From WJMT01 sp964611275 (GTDB lineage Bacteria > Acidobacteriota > Aminicenantia > Aminicenantales > Aminicenantaceae), in assembly GCA_964611275.1 (NCBI GenBank), contig CAZSZS010000172.1, forward strand, positions 4,235-68,234: a stretch of 64,000 bases of DNA. Direction: 5' to 3'. A program made the translations under genes and the position numbers. The notes beneath the pieces were generated by a model. It did not search any database, was not told where the DNA came from, and saw only the letters and a program-made list of their open reading frames with translations. Positions 1 through 8,886 of the stretch are shown one piece after another. The stretch's first letter is position 1. Each line of letters starts with the position of its first letter.

Positions 1-1207
1 TGCTTTCTCCCCATAAATAAGCAAGAACAGCCTGGGCCGGAGTGAGTTCCTGGGCAAAGGACATAATAGTGTTTCGCCGTGTGATGAAAGCAAAGATCAG
101 CCCATCCAGCTCTTCAATAGGAGGAAGATTAATGGAGTCGGAAAAGATGTTGACCATTTTTCCGTCTATTTTTACCTGCAGTTTTTTACGCTGGATCACG
201 GCTCTTCCGTTGGCGGTCAAGCTTTCGTCCAGGAAGTCAGGTTCTCCGTTGGCCTTGATCATCACGTTTTCATAAAGCGCTGATTTGTCAATCAAAGCAT
301 TGTACATGGCTTCCTGATATTTCTCTTCCACGTCGGTTTTGACAAAAAAGTTGTTCTCTGAACCAAAGGCAGAACCATCTTTTCTCAGAAAGCATATGTC
401 ATCCTGTGTCACAAGGGTTTTCTCGCTTTTGCTGTGGTCAAGCCCCAGTTGGTGGCATGACCAGGTGGATTTTCCGGTCGCAGTGAGACCGAAGAGGAAC
501 ACGCCGTATTTTTTGAGTTTTTCATCCTGTCCCACAGCCGTCACTTTTTTGGTACCCGCATGAAGCCCCAGCATGCCTTTGGTATCAGCAGCCCACATGG
601 CCTGGCGCAAAAATCCCTTTTTGTCCTCTCCCATATAGTCGGTCCCCAGTGCCACATTGATGTTGTGTTCCGGGATGGCCAGGACCTGCTGTTTTAGGGG
701 ATGTTCTTCGGGAATATGGATCATAGTGAATTCAGGTCCCGGTCTTTCTTTGGCGCTGTTTTCCGGTTTGAACATGGTCGTGCCCCACATGTACCCTATG
801 CGGTAATTCACCACATCTGCTTCGGGAACAATGAGATGGCACATGGGATTGAACATGTCGTTTTCGCCCATCCTCCGGCGGATGTGGTAGAACGGCATGG
901 TTCTGAGAAGATGAAGCACTTTATCCAGTTCTTCGGGGGCGGCCGCTATGATGCTTTTTTGCTGTTCACTTGGATTGGGAAGCCTGACCGGCTCTGTACC
1001 GAGGTAAACGGTTTTGGGAGCGATTCGGCTGGATATGGCTGCGCGCCATCCGTAGGAGCCGTATTTTGTTTTAACTCCGGCGGATTTGGCACGTGATTCC
1101 AGCCAATTCATGTCTACTGTTCGAATATTGGGTCCCTGAAGGACTCTTTTTAGTTCTTCAGCGAATTTCTGATAAGCCTTTAAATCAAATATGTTTTCGT
1201 CATTCAT
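1..1207 (-). CDS. pckA: Phosphoenolpyruvate carboxykinase, ATP type (3' end outside window)
   Basis: About 402 N-terminal residues are visible, from an ATG at 1207 (MNDENIFDL...) to the window edge; no stop is reached. The family interconverts oxaloacetate plus ATP with PEP, CO2 and ADP in the cytoplasm. Family landmarks appear in order: a GTDYMGEDKKG segment matching the metal-ligand Lys region, a following GLHAG with the metal-ligand His, a P-loop GLTATGKST near residue 240 where GLSGTGKTT is usual, and an acidic pair in TQDDICF. It lies 23 bp downstream of the aminotransferase fusion, so the two are probably cotranscribed. I see no strong Shine-Dalgarno sequence at the start. The family call is secure; reaction direction is not shown by the sequence. 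Confidence 0.85.
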   Translation of the reverse strand, partial: MNDENIFDLKAYQKFAEELKRVLQGPNIRTVDMNWLESRAKSAGVKTKYGSYGWRAAISSRIAPKTVYLGTEPVRLPNPSEQQKSIIAAAPEELDKVLHLLRTMPFYHIRRRMGENDMFNPMCHLIVPEADVVNYRIGYMWGTTMFKPENSAKERPGPEFTMIHIPEEHPLKQQVLAIPEHNINVALGTDYMGEDKKGFLRQAMWAADTKGMLGLHAGTKKVTAVGQDEKLKKYGVFLFGLTATGKSTWSCHQLGLDHSKSEKTLVTQDDICFLRKDGSAFGSENNFFVKTDVEEKYQEAMYNALIDKSALYENVMIKANGEPDFLDESLTANGRAVIQRKKLQVKIDGKMVNIFSDSINLPPIEELDGLIFAFITRRNTIMSFAQELTPAQAVLAYLWGES

Positions 1208-1230
1208 GTTTGTGTCATAAGGATGTAACT

Positions 1231-3579
1231 CTATTCTTGTTTTTGCTTCATAATATCCAGTATATGGTCAGGTTTTGCCTGGCCGCTGTTTATGAGGAAG
1301 CAGGATGTGCTTCCCAATAATCTTTTATAAAAATCTCTCTGTGATTCCATCCGGTCCGGTGTTGTCAGCAGAATATGGGGGTTGTAAAAGGGATTTGTTT
1401 TTGCCGGACCTATTTCCGGTAGGGTCCCCAGACTTTCTCCGGATTCCAGCATTCTCAGGGCGTCATCCGCTTCCAGTTTGACGGAGGGAGGTGACACATT
1501 GTCTTTCCTTAGGATAAACAACCAGTTGAGGGCGCTGCGCTTGACATGTTTTTCAGGGCCTTTGATCCAGTAAGGATCTAAGAGAGCATAAGATTTTTTC
1601 CCTGCTTCATAACAGAAGGGAGAACCTCTGTCCAGACGGCAGTCATCTTCCTCAAGGCAGGCCTGGTTTTGACATTCTTCTTTTTTGAGCACTACGTTTT
1701 CGCATTTGCTGTTGTCAAAAAACGAGGCAAATTGAGAGTCGTACTTTACCACATTGGTGGGCATGAACAGTTTTCTTTCCGGAGTGTCGGCTATAGGAAG
1801 GCGGCCGGAAAATCTGACAAACACGATCTCGTTTGACTGAAGGCGCATGTCCGGATTCCGGAGCAAATCAAAGAAGATCTTTGTTTTACTGGTTCCTTTG
1901 GGGCCTATGAGGACAAAGGAATTTCCCTGGAATTCAGCAGACATGCCACGGACCGCATGAACGTTGAATAGCCTTTCTGAAACATCCATGACCAGACCGA
2001 ATGCCAGGCTTCGCAGAGGACCGTAGTTATCTGTATTAACAAGGAATCCGGTTTTTGTGTCCGAGTTGTAAAAGGCCCGGGGTTCACGTCCGGGGATTTT
2101 GTCCACGGCATAGATGATGCCGTGAGGCTCTAGGTCTGACTCCAGTTGAGCCGGGTACCAGTTTTCAACCCAGAAGTCATAAAGATGGGGAACATTTGTC
2201 CTCAACTGAATGATAACTCCGTTGATATTTGCGTTCCATTCAAAATAGTTTTCATAACTGAGATGGTTTTCCATTTCAGTGACCAGAGCTTCCTTCATCT
2301 GTACGGACAGGGAGGAATCAACAGGCGGGCTGGACTGGTAATGGGTTATTGAATTGTTAAGGGAAATTCTTTTAGTCTTTTTGGCGGGTTTGAGTTCGGA
2401 GAGAGCTTGAGTGATCCGGTCCATCCCTTCTTCGAGATTTTCCATGGACGTGGCATAGGATATGCGGAGATATCCTTCAGCCCCGAAAGCTCCGCCCGGA
2501 ACGATCGCGACCCGTGCCTCTTTCAAGAGATAATATGCCATGCCAAAGGAGTTGCGCATTTGATTATTTTTGAATTCTTTATCAAAAAACGAAGATACAT
2601 TCGGGAAAAGATAGAAAGCCCCTTTGGATTCAAAGCAGGAGATTCCCGGTATGGATTTTAATCTCATGAGGGTATAATTTCTTCGTCTCTGGAATTCCGA
2701 AACCATCTTTGAAATGGTATTTTGAGGCCCGGAAAGAGCCTCAAGGCTTGCTTTCTGGGAGATGGAGCAGGCATTGGATGTGGTATGGCCTTGGATTCGA
2801 TTCATAGCGCTTATGATTTCTGTGGGTCCGGCAGCATAGCCTATTCTCCAGCCCGTCATGGAATAAGCCTTGGATACTCCGTTTATTATGACTGTTTTCT
2901 TTTTTACTTCTTCACCCAACGATGCAAAGCTGTGAAATTTCGCTTCTTCGTACACAAGTTTTTCGTAGATCTCATCAGCGATTACAAAGATGTCTTCTTC
3001 CAAAATGATATCGGCAAGTGCCTCCAGCTGTATTTTATTATAAACAGCCCCTGTCGGATTGCATGGATTGTTAAGGATAATGGCTTTAGTTTTAGGGGAA
3101 ATGGATGCTTCCAGCTGTTCGGGGGTTATCAAAAAGCTGTTTTCCTCTTTGGCTTGAATGGTAACAGGTTTTCCCTTTGCTAAAGACACCGCATGAGGAT
3201 AGGTTACCCAGTAGGGCGCAGGAACGATGACCTCATCTCCATCGTTTATAATAGCCTGGATGAGATGATAGAGCGAGCTCTTGGCACCGGAGGAAATGAT
3301 GATCTGGTTTTTTTCATAATCCAGGCCGTTGTCTTTTTTCAGTTTCTCTATGACCGCCTGCTTGAGTGAGGGCATCCCGTCTATCTGGGTATATTTGGTG
3401 AAATTTTCTTCAATCGCTTTGATACCAGCTATTTTGACATTTTCAGGTGTGGGAAAGTCGGGCTCTCCCACACTGAGATCGACCACATCAATTCCCTGGG
3501 CTTTCATCGCCTTAGCTTTGGCGTTTACTTTAAAAGTTGGCGATTCGCCGATTTGGTTTGCCTTTTCTGATAAAATCAT
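1231..3579 (-). CDS. Aspartate aminotransferase fused to a PEPCK/HprK-like P-loop domain
   Basis: One uninterrupted 782-codon frame. Residues 1-~395 are a class I PLP aminotransferase of the AspAT type: the DLSVGEPDFPTP start, the NNPCNPTGAVY loop, the cofactor-binding Lys in SKAYSMTGWRIGY near residue 238, and a final Arg-containing segment LRISYATS. This half is normal full length. After a basic linker (~395-415) comes ~365 residues with a Walker A motif GPKGTSKT near residue 560 preceded by a hydrophobic strand, as in the PEPCK/HPr-kinase fold, and a segment near residues 625-657 with five cysteines. The second half is not a family I recognise with certainty. The gene is directly upstream of PEPCK, so the enzyme half may feed it oxaloacetate; the P-loop half could be a kinase or nucleotide sensor (inference). 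Confidence 0.8.
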   Translation of the reverse strand: MILSEKANQIGESPTFKVNAKAKAMKAQGIDVVDLSVGEPDFPTPENVKIAGIKAIEENFTKYTQIDGMPSLKQAVIEKLKKDNGLDYEKNQIIISSGAKSSLYHLIQAIINDGDEVIVPAPYWVTYPHAVSLAKGKPVTIQAKEENSFLITPEQLEASISPKTKAIILNNPCNPTGAVYNKIQLEALADIILEEDIFVIADEIYEKLVYEEAKFHSFASLGEEVKKKTVIINGVSKAYSMTGWRIGYAAGPTEIISAMNRIQGHTTSNACSISQKASLEALSGPQNTISKMVSEFQRRRNYTLMRLKSIPGISCFESKGAFYLFPNVSSFFDKEFKNNQMRNSFGMAYYLLKEARVAIVPGGAFGAEGYLRISYATSMENLEEGMDRITQALSELKPAKKTKRISLNNSITHYQSSPPVDSSLSVQMKEALVTEMENHLSYENYFEWNANINGVIIQLRTNVPHLYDFWVENWYPAQLESDLEPHGIIYAVDKIPGREPRAFYNSDTKTGFLVNTDNYGPLRSLAFGLVMDVSERLFNVHAVRGMSAEFQGNSFVLIGPKGTSKTKIFFDLLRNPDMRLQSNEIVFVRFSGRLPIADTPERKLFMPTNVVKYDSQFASFFDNSKCENVVLKKEECQNQACLEEDDCRLDRGSPFCYEAGKKSYALLDPYWIKGPEKHVKRSALNWLFILRKDNVSPPSVKLEADDALRMLESGESLGTLPEIGPAKTNPFYNPHILLTTPDRMESQRDFYKRLLGSTSCFLINSGQAKPDHILDIMKQKQE

Positions 3580-3600
3580 CTTCTTAGTCTCAAATTAATA

Positions 3601-5007
3601 TCAGTCTTTTTCTTTCTTCTCTGTGCTGAATTTTTCCTTAAGGTATTCTTTAAGGTCAACACCGGTTAGGGATTTCACTACATCCGGCATTTGAGCAAGC
3701 ACATCCGCGACCTGGGAAGTAATTTTTGTGGCTCCTGTTCCTTTTTCTCCTCCCACCAGAACGATCTTATCGACCTTTGACAGGGGTTCGGAGACATTTT
3801 TCGCCAGCTCCGGGAGTATTTTCAGATAGTTATCAAGGAAGGCGGCCTGGTTGTATTTGCCCCAGGCTTCTGCTTTTTTCAGCATGGCTTCCGCCTCAGC
3901 AGCGCCCTGTGCTCTTATTCTCTCCGCATCAGCTATGCCTTCCAGTTTGTTGGCTTCGGCTTTTCCCTCTGCCTCTGCTTGGATGCGGTAGCCTTCAGCT
4001 TCAGCTTCTGCCTTGATCTGGTATTTTCGAGCATCTGAAGGTTTTATGACCGTGGCATCGAGTTCTTTCTCTTTTCGTTTGATCTCCATTTCTTCTATTT
4101 TTATGGCTTCCTGCTTTTCAATGGCCCTCACTTTTGCTTCTTCTTTTTTGATCTGCTGACTCAATCGATAACGTTCCAGTTCGTAGGCATGGTCTGCCTG
4201 GGCTTTTTTACTGTTTACCTGTACTTGAGACTCTGCTTTTTTTGCTTCATTTTCCCACTGGGCTTTGGCAATCAGTGCTTCAGCGCTTAACCGGGCGACC
4301 TCTCCTTCTTTTCTAGCCTGCGACGATTTTATGACTGCCTCTTTTTCTGTCTCAGCTTCGGCAATGGCTGCGTCTCGTTTGGCTGCGGCGATATGCGGCT
4401 TTCCCAGAGCATCCAGATAACCCTGAGTGTCACTGATTTCTTTAAGGGAGAAGGAAAGGAGCATGAGTCCCATATTCGAGAAGTCATTTTTTACTGACTC
4501 AATGACCTTGCCAGCGAATTCATGCCTTCCTCTGTATATGTTTTCCACTGTCATCGACCCTATCGCGGCTCTCATCTTTCCGTCCAGGATCGTCTGGGAG
4601 ACCTCTTTGATCCCTTCCTTGCCGGTCCCCAGGAATTGTTCGGCGGCAAGGTGGATCGAGTCTTCATCCGAGTTGATCTTAACTTGAGCCGAGGCTTCCG
4701 CTTGAATGAGGATTCCGTTGTGCGTGAGCACTTCCGGGGTTTTGAGGCTGAGATTGATCACATCCATGGGAAGGATGTTCACTGTTTCCAACAGAGGCCA
4801 TACAAATGTCCCGCCACCCAAACGGTAGCGGTAACCTATTTTGCGTTTTCTTCCGTCCGGAAGGGTTATGGTCTTTTTCAAACCGCCTGAGATAATAAGG
4901 GCTTCATTGGGCCCTACTTTTCTGTACTGTTTGGCGATTAAAAAAGACAGGAGAACTATGGCTATAATAATAATCGCGATTATTATTATTGTGGAGAGAG
5001 ATATCAT
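3601..5007 (-). CDS. Flotillin-like SPFH-domain membrane protein
   Basis: 468 residues. One N-terminal membrane segment (about residues 5-27, very Ile-rich) is followed by an SPFH/band 7 domain (about 30-200), then a long Ala/Glu/Lys-rich coiled coil (about 200-390) with repeated AEAE and QAEAEGKAEA motifs, and a C-terminal oligomerisation region. This is the order seen in FloT/YuaG proteins, which scaffold membrane microdomains. The start is supported by a near-perfect ribosome site (AAGGAGGT, 4 bases before ATG) and a candidate promoter in the 88-bp gap upstream. No NfeD-type partner lies next to it; its neighbours are an SDR epimerase upstream and the aminotransferase fusion 21 bp downstream. 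Confidence 0.88.
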   Translation of the reverse strand: MISLSTIIIIAIIIIAIVLLSFLIAKQYRKVGPNEALIISGGLKKTITLPDGRKRKIGYRYRLGGGTFVWPLLETVNILPMDVINLSLKTPEVLTHNGILIQAEASAQVKINSDEDSIHLAAEQFLGTGKEGIKEVSQTILDGKMRAAIGSMTVENIYRGRHEFAGKVIESVKNDFSNMGLMLLSFSLKEISDTQGYLDALGKPHIAAAKRDAAIAEAETEKEAVIKSSQARKEGEVARLSAEALIAKAQWENEAKKAESQVQVNSKKAQADHAYELERYRLSQQIKKEEAKVRAIEKQEAIKIEEMEIKRKEKELDATVIKPSDARKYQIKAEAEAEGYRIQAEAEGKAEANKLEGIADAERIRAQGAAEAEAMLKKAEAWGKYNQAAFLDNYLKILPELAKNVSEPLSKVDKIVLVGGEKGTGATKITSQVADVLAQMPDVVKSLTGVDLKEYLKEKFSTEKKEKD

Positions 5008-5049
5008 CGTAACCTCCTTATTTCATACCATATAATACATTGAAAAAGT

Positions 5050-5077
5050 ATTATAAAGATTTATCAAATAATTTTAA
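5050..5077 (-). promoter_or_regulatory. Candidate sigma-70 promoter for the flotillin gene
   Basis: On the minus strand, TTAAAA, a 16-base spacer and a perfect TATAAT lie 43 bases upstream of the flotillin start. The -35 match is poor, so the call rests on the -10 box and the AT-rich gap. Confidence 0.4.
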
Positions 5078-5095
5078 AGAAATAAATTCTCCGGA

Positions 5096-6028
5096 TTAAA
5101 GGATTTGTTTTTTGAAATATTCCACGGTGCTCTCCAAACCCTGGTCAAGGCTGACTTTTGGCTCCCAGTTCAGCTTTTTTTTAGCAAGGGTGATATCAGG
5201 ACACCTCCGCAGAGGGTCGTCTTTGGGAAGGGGTTTGAAGGTTATTTTGGATGTACTCTTTGTGACTTGAATAATTTTTTCTGCAAGCTCAAGGATGGTG
5301 TGTTCCTCAGGATTGCCCAGATTGACAGGGCCTGTGAAATCTTCGGTTATCATCATAGATATCAGACCGCGGATCGTGTCCGAGACATGGCAGAAGGAGC
5401 GGGTTTGTGTGCCGTCGCCAAAAACAGTGAGGGGTTTTCCATTAAGCGCCTGTACAATAAAGTTACTCACAACTCTTCCGTCATCCGAAGCCATATGAGG
5501 ACCATAGGTGTTAAAGATGCGGCATATCCCTATATCGACTTTGTTTTGTCTGTGATAGTCCATCATGAGAGTTTCAGCGACTCTTTTTCCTTCATCATAA
5601 CAGCTTCTTATTCCAATGGGATTGGTATTTCCCCAGTATTCCTCGGTTTGAGGGTGCACGGCCGGATCTCCGTATATTTCGGATGATGAGGCAAGCAGGA
5701 TTTTTGACTTTGTCCTTTTTGCCAAACCAAGCATGTTTATGGTTCCTATGACATTGGTTTTTATTGTTTTTATGGCATTGTACTGGTAGTGGATAGGAGA
5801 AGCAGGACAGGCGAGATGATAGATGCCGTCGATTTCAGCAAAAAAAGGATGGATGATGTCATGCCTGATGAATTCAAAATAGGGATGGCTGAAATAATCC
5901 CTTATATTGTTTTTGCTTCCTGAGAAGAAATTGTCTATACAAAGGACGTCTTTTTTTTGTTTGAGCAGTTCTTTGCAGAGGTGGCTTCCTAAGAATCCAG
6001 CTCCCCCGGTGATCAGTATTCTGTTCAT
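5096..6028 (-). CDS. NAD-dependent sugar epimerase/dehydratase, UDP-glucuronate decarboxylase (UDP-xylose synthase) type
   Basis: 310 residues, a typical extended short-chain dehydrogenase. The N-terminal Rossmann motif is GGAGFLGSHLC; the catalytic Tyr-Lys pair sits in SCYDEGKRVAET, the wording typical of UDP-xylose synthases, which convert UDP-glucuronate to UDP-xylose for surface polysaccharide. Other landmarks are HLACPASP, RIFNTYGPHM and GDGTQTRSFCHVSDTI. It starts 2 bp after the RNase PH stop, so it is likely cotranslated with it. The subfamily assignment comes from motif wording and could be a relative such as a dTDP-glucose 4,6-dehydratase-like enzyme. Confidence 0.85.
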   Translation of the reverse strand: MNRILITGGAGFLGSHLCKELLKQKKDVLCIDNFFSGSKNNIRDYFSHPYFEFIRHDIIHPFFAEIDGIYHLACPASPIHYQYNAIKTIKTNVIGTINMLGLAKRTKSKILLASSSEIYGDPAVHPQTEEYWGNTNPIGIRSCYDEGKRVAETLMMDYHRQNKVDIGICRIFNTYGPHMASDDGRVVSNFIVQALNGKPLTVFGDGTQTRSFCHVSDTIRGLISMMITEDFTGPVNLGNPEEHTILELAEKIIQVTKSTSKITFKPLPKDDPLRRCPDITLAKKKLNWEPKVSLDQGLESTVEYFKKQIL

Positions 6029-6030
6029 GT

Positions 6031-6780
6031 TTATTCCATATGATTGTAGGCAATGAAAAGGGGGCTTTTATTTTTGAGGACCTCTTTTTGTGACTGAACG
6101 ATCTCCGTGATCCCTTTTTCAGCCAGGTCAAGGAGCTCAAGGAATTTTTTCTTCATAAAAGGAGATTTTTCAGCAGATACCTGTATTTCCACAAAATGAC
6201 CCGTATCCGTCCCGATGACATTCATATCTATGGAGGCATTTGAGTCTTCCACATAGTCAAGGTCCAGAAGGCATTCTCCGTTTACCATACCAACGCTTAC
6301 GCCTCCGGCAAGGTTCTTCAGAGGCATCTGTTTGATCTGGTTTTCATCCAGGAGTTTTTTGAGTGCAAGAGCCAGGGAAATACAGCCCGCTGTAACAGAA
6401 GCAGTTCGGGTGCCTCCGTCTGCCTGTATCACATCACAATCGATGATAATGGTCCTCTCTCCCAGCGTTTTCAAGTCAGTCACAGCTCTTAGCGAGCGTC
6501 CGATGAGTCTCTGGATTTCTTTGGTTCTTCCCGAGATTCTGGCGCCTCTTTCTCTTCTTGTCCTTATCTCAGTCGAGCAGGGCAGCATGGAATATTCAGC
6601 GGTGATCCATCCCGAACCTTTGCCTTTGAGAAAAAGAGGTACATTTTCTTCTATGGTGGCTGAGGCAATGACTTTAGTTTTTCCCAGTTCTATTTGAACA
6701 GAACCGTCCGAATAGTCAAGAAGGTCTGGTTTGAATTTTAAGGGTCTTAACTGGTCCGGCCTTCTTTTATAGGATCTCAT
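6031..6780 (-). CDS. rph: RNase PH (tRNA 3'-end phosphorolytic exoribonuclease)
   Basis: About 249 residues from the ATG at 6780 (MRSYKRRPDQLRPLKF), the usual RNase PH opening; the frame stays open 18 codons further upstream but those residues do not belong to the family. It trims the 3' ends of tRNA precursors using phosphate. Seen: the SATIEENVP strand, RTRRERGARISGRTKEIQR, the phosphate-site region, IIDCDVIQADGGTRTASVTAG, and a C-terminal GTDTGHFVEIQ. It lies between the LpxL-type gene and the sugar-nucleotide SDR on the same strand. Confidence 0.93.
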   Translation of the reverse strand: MRSYKRRPDQLRPLKFKPDLLDYSDGSVQIELGKTKVIASATIEENVPLFLKGKGSGWITAEYSMLPCSTEIRTRRERGARISGRTKEIQRLIGRSLRAVTDLKTLGERTIIIDCDVIQADGGTRTASVTAGCISLALALKKLLDENQIKQMPLKNLAGGVSVGMVNGECLLDLDYVEDSNASIDMNVIGTDTGHFVEIQVSAEKSPFMKKKFLELLDLAEKGITEIVQSQKEVLKNKSPLFIAYNHME

Positions 6781-6856
6781 CTGTTTGATTCCGTCCCGAA
6801 TATAAAGAATAGTACAGTTATCAAAAAAGTTCAAACATTAAAAATCAGGTGAAAGA

Positions 6857-7768
6857 TCATCCACCCCCCCCAGCTTCATCTAATGGTCGGCTTCTCCATC
6901 GGTCATGAAACCATAACCATAGATGGGGATGCCTTTTTATTTCTTTTTCTATGATATCCGTGCAGATTTGTGTGATGTTTGTCACATCTTTGTCGACATC
7001 CCCTGTCAGCTTCAAATGAGGCGGCTCCATTATTTTCAGATGATAGCTGTGCCTTGCAGCAGGATAACAAAAAATAGGAATTATGGGTGCCTCTGTTCTC
7101 AGAAAAAAAGTGGCCAAAGACGGAGTGGTGGAGGCTTTTTTTCCAAAAAACCGAACAAACACACCTTCTTTTCGCAACACATTCTGGTCAATGAGCACAG
7201 CAACGATTTCATTTCTGCGGAGAGCCCTGAGGGCAGGCCTGGCCGCATTCTTTTTGTAGATCACATGGGATCCCACATTGATTCTCATCCCAGAGAGTTC
7301 TTTTTCCATAAGTGGATTGTCCAGGGGCCTTGCTATGACATTGAGTTTTTTATGTTTGGATAATATATGTGCTGCGATCTCCCAGAGTCCGAAATGCGCT
7401 GTAAAAACAAGGATCCCTTTTTTCCGGCTTAAATGATTTTCAAGTATTTCTTCTCCTTCCACTGAGATCAGTTTGTCTTTTTGTTCAGATTTAAGTCCGG
7501 ATATTCGTATGAAGTCAACGAAGACCTGACAGAAATGGGTAAGAGAGGCCTTGATTATCTTTTTTTTAGCTTCAGGTGAGATTTTGTTTCCAAATGCTGT
7601 TGTTAAGTTGGAATAAGCTAAGCGTCTGTGTTTTTTATCCAACTCGAACAGGAGATGTCCCACTGTACGGCCCATGAAAAAAACGGCGTTTCTGGGGAGG
7701 ATTTTCAGGAAGGCCTTAGCACCGTAGAAAACCGAATATTCACATTTATGTCTCAAGGAAGCGTTCAT
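6857..7768 (-). CDS. lpxL: Lipid A biosynthesis acyltransferase, LpxL/HtrB family
   Basis: 303 residues. This inner-membrane family adds secondary acyl chains to the lipid A precursor. The catalytic HX4E motif is visible as HFGLWE near residue 121, followed by the RPLDNP segment, an IDQNV strand and a closing HPHLWLWFHDRWRSRP. Its start overlaps the lpxK stop by four bases (ATGA), a sign of coupled translation and of a shared role in lipid A assembly. Which acyl chain it transfers cannot be told; the symbol marks the family. Confidence 0.87.
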   Translation of the reverse strand: MNASLRHKCEYSVFYGAKAFLKILPRNAVFFMGRTVGHLLFELDKKHRRLAYSNLTTAFGNKISPEAKKKIIKASLTHFCQVFVDFIRISGLKSEQKDKLISVEGEEILENHLSRKKGILVFTAHFGLWEIAAHILSKHKKLNVIARPLDNPLMEKELSGMRINVGSHVIYKKNAARPALRALRRNEIVAVLIDQNVLRKEGVFVRFFGKKASTTPSLATFFLRTEAPIIPIFCYPAARHSYHLKIMEPPHLKLTGDVDKDVTNITQICTDIIEKEIKRHPHLWLWFHDRWRSRPLDEAGGGG

Positions 7769-8760
7769 TTTTTTGGTAAGCTCATGCTGGAAAAAACCCG
7801 GTCAAAAAATCCTTTCTCTATATCAAGATCGATCTTTACATAGTACACGGGCTTCTTTTTGAAGCGGTTTATCCCCTCAAGTTTAACCGAGTCTTTTTCA
7901 GTCGTGACCATAACATCCGTGTTTAATGAGCTGTGTTTATCCAGTATTTTGTTCACGGCTTTTTGGGGGTAGTCATAGTGATCCGGGAATGTAAGGAAAG
8001 CAGCAGGCCTTATTCCCATTTCCTCAAGTGTTTTTTTAAATCTATGGGGTTGGGCTATACCGCAAAATGCCAATACCTTTTTCTGTTTTAACCCGTCTGC
8101 GGCAAGGGCCTGACCGGTACTCATTTTTACAAGCCCTTCTGGGAATACAGAATATTCATAGACAGGTATTCCGGGTAGACTTGATTTTAGTTCGGCTTTT
8201 TTTTCTTCCAGAGAATTTTTTTTCAGCAGAATTATTTGGGCTTTTTTTAGCGCGGACAGAGATTCGCGAAGCAGCCCTTTTTTTGATATATCGTGAAGAA
8301 CAATATTCAGATCTTTCTTAAGCGCATAGTACTGGAATCCATCATCTAGAACAGCTATGTCATATCCCTTCTTACAGGCATTTAAACAGGATAAAATCCG
8401 GTTTTTCCCAAGAAAAAGCCCTGCTTCCGGAACATTTCGGGCTGCCATAAAAGGTTCGTCTCCTAAGGTCTTCCAATCAGAGACCTGATTGTGCCCGGGA
8501 AGCACCATGCCTCCCTTCTTTTCCCATTTTCCTTTATAACCACGGGAGATAAAAGCGGGTTTAAAGCCTTTTTCAACAAGGATTTTTATGAGTTTAATGG
8601 ACAGGGGGGTTTTTTCTGAGCCTCCGAATGTGATGTTCCCTATGCAGATGACAGGGATAGGAGAAGACTGCTGTTTCTTTATGTTTTTTTCATACAGAAA
8701 GCTTATGAACCTGGAGCCGGATCTGTAAAAGAAAGAGAGTAAATAGAGAATTGACTTCAT
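7765..8760 (-). CDS. lpxK: Tetraacyldisaccharide 4'-kinase
   Basis: 331 residues, normal length. LpxK phosphorylates the 4' position of the tetraacyl disaccharide to give lipid IVA at the inner membrane. Seen: an N-terminal hydrophobic segment, VICIGNITFGG, the SRGYKG motif, LGDEP, and the LDDGFQ segment of the active site. The P-loop reads GGSEKTP where GGTGKTP is the family norm: a GAA Glu codon occupies the position of the glycine before the catalytic Lys. The rest of the protein looks intact. First gene of the leftward run, with lpxL following by a 4-base overlap. Confidence 0.88.
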   Translation of the reverse strand: MKSILYLLSFFYRSGSRFISFLYEKNIKKQQSSPIPVICIGNITFGGSEKTPLSIKLIKILVEKGFKPAFISRGYKGKWEKKGGMVLPGHNQVSDWKTLGDEPFMAARNVPEAGLFLGKNRILSCLNACKKGYDIAVLDDGFQYYALKKDLNIVLHDISKKGLLRESLSALKKAQIILLKKNSLEEKKAELKSSLPGIPVYEYSVFPEGLVKMSTGQALAADGLKQKKVLAFCGIAQPHRFKKTLEEMGIRPAAFLTFPDHYDYPQKAVNKILDKHSSLNTDVMVTTEKDSVKLEGINRFKKKPVYYVKIDLDIEKGFFDRVFSSMSLPKK

Positions 8761-8769
8761 TTATTCTGG

Positions 8770-8799
8770 AATATATAACATTTGCTTGCATGATGGCAA
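8770..8799 (-). promoter_or_regulatory. Candidate promoter of lpxK, start-proximal
   Basis: On the minus strand TTGCCA, 18 bases, TATATT (or 16 bases to TATATA). The -10 box ends 9 bases before the lpxK ATG, so transcription should begin at or almost at the start codon. Confidence 0.5.
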
Positions 8800-8828
8800 A
8801 TATTATTGATATACAGAGTGAGGATGTC

Positions 8829-8857
8829 TTTACATTGAAATGAGGTTTATTTATAAT
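8829..8857 (+). promoter_or_regulatory. Sigma-70 promoter for the 8887 gene
   Basis: TTTACA, exactly 17 bases, TATAAT, which is five of six at -35 and perfect at -10, 29 bases before the start codon. It faces away from the lpxK promoter in a 126-bp divergent gap. Confidence 0.75.
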
Positions 8858-8886
8858 GATGCATATTTCAATAGAGGAGGCTGGCT

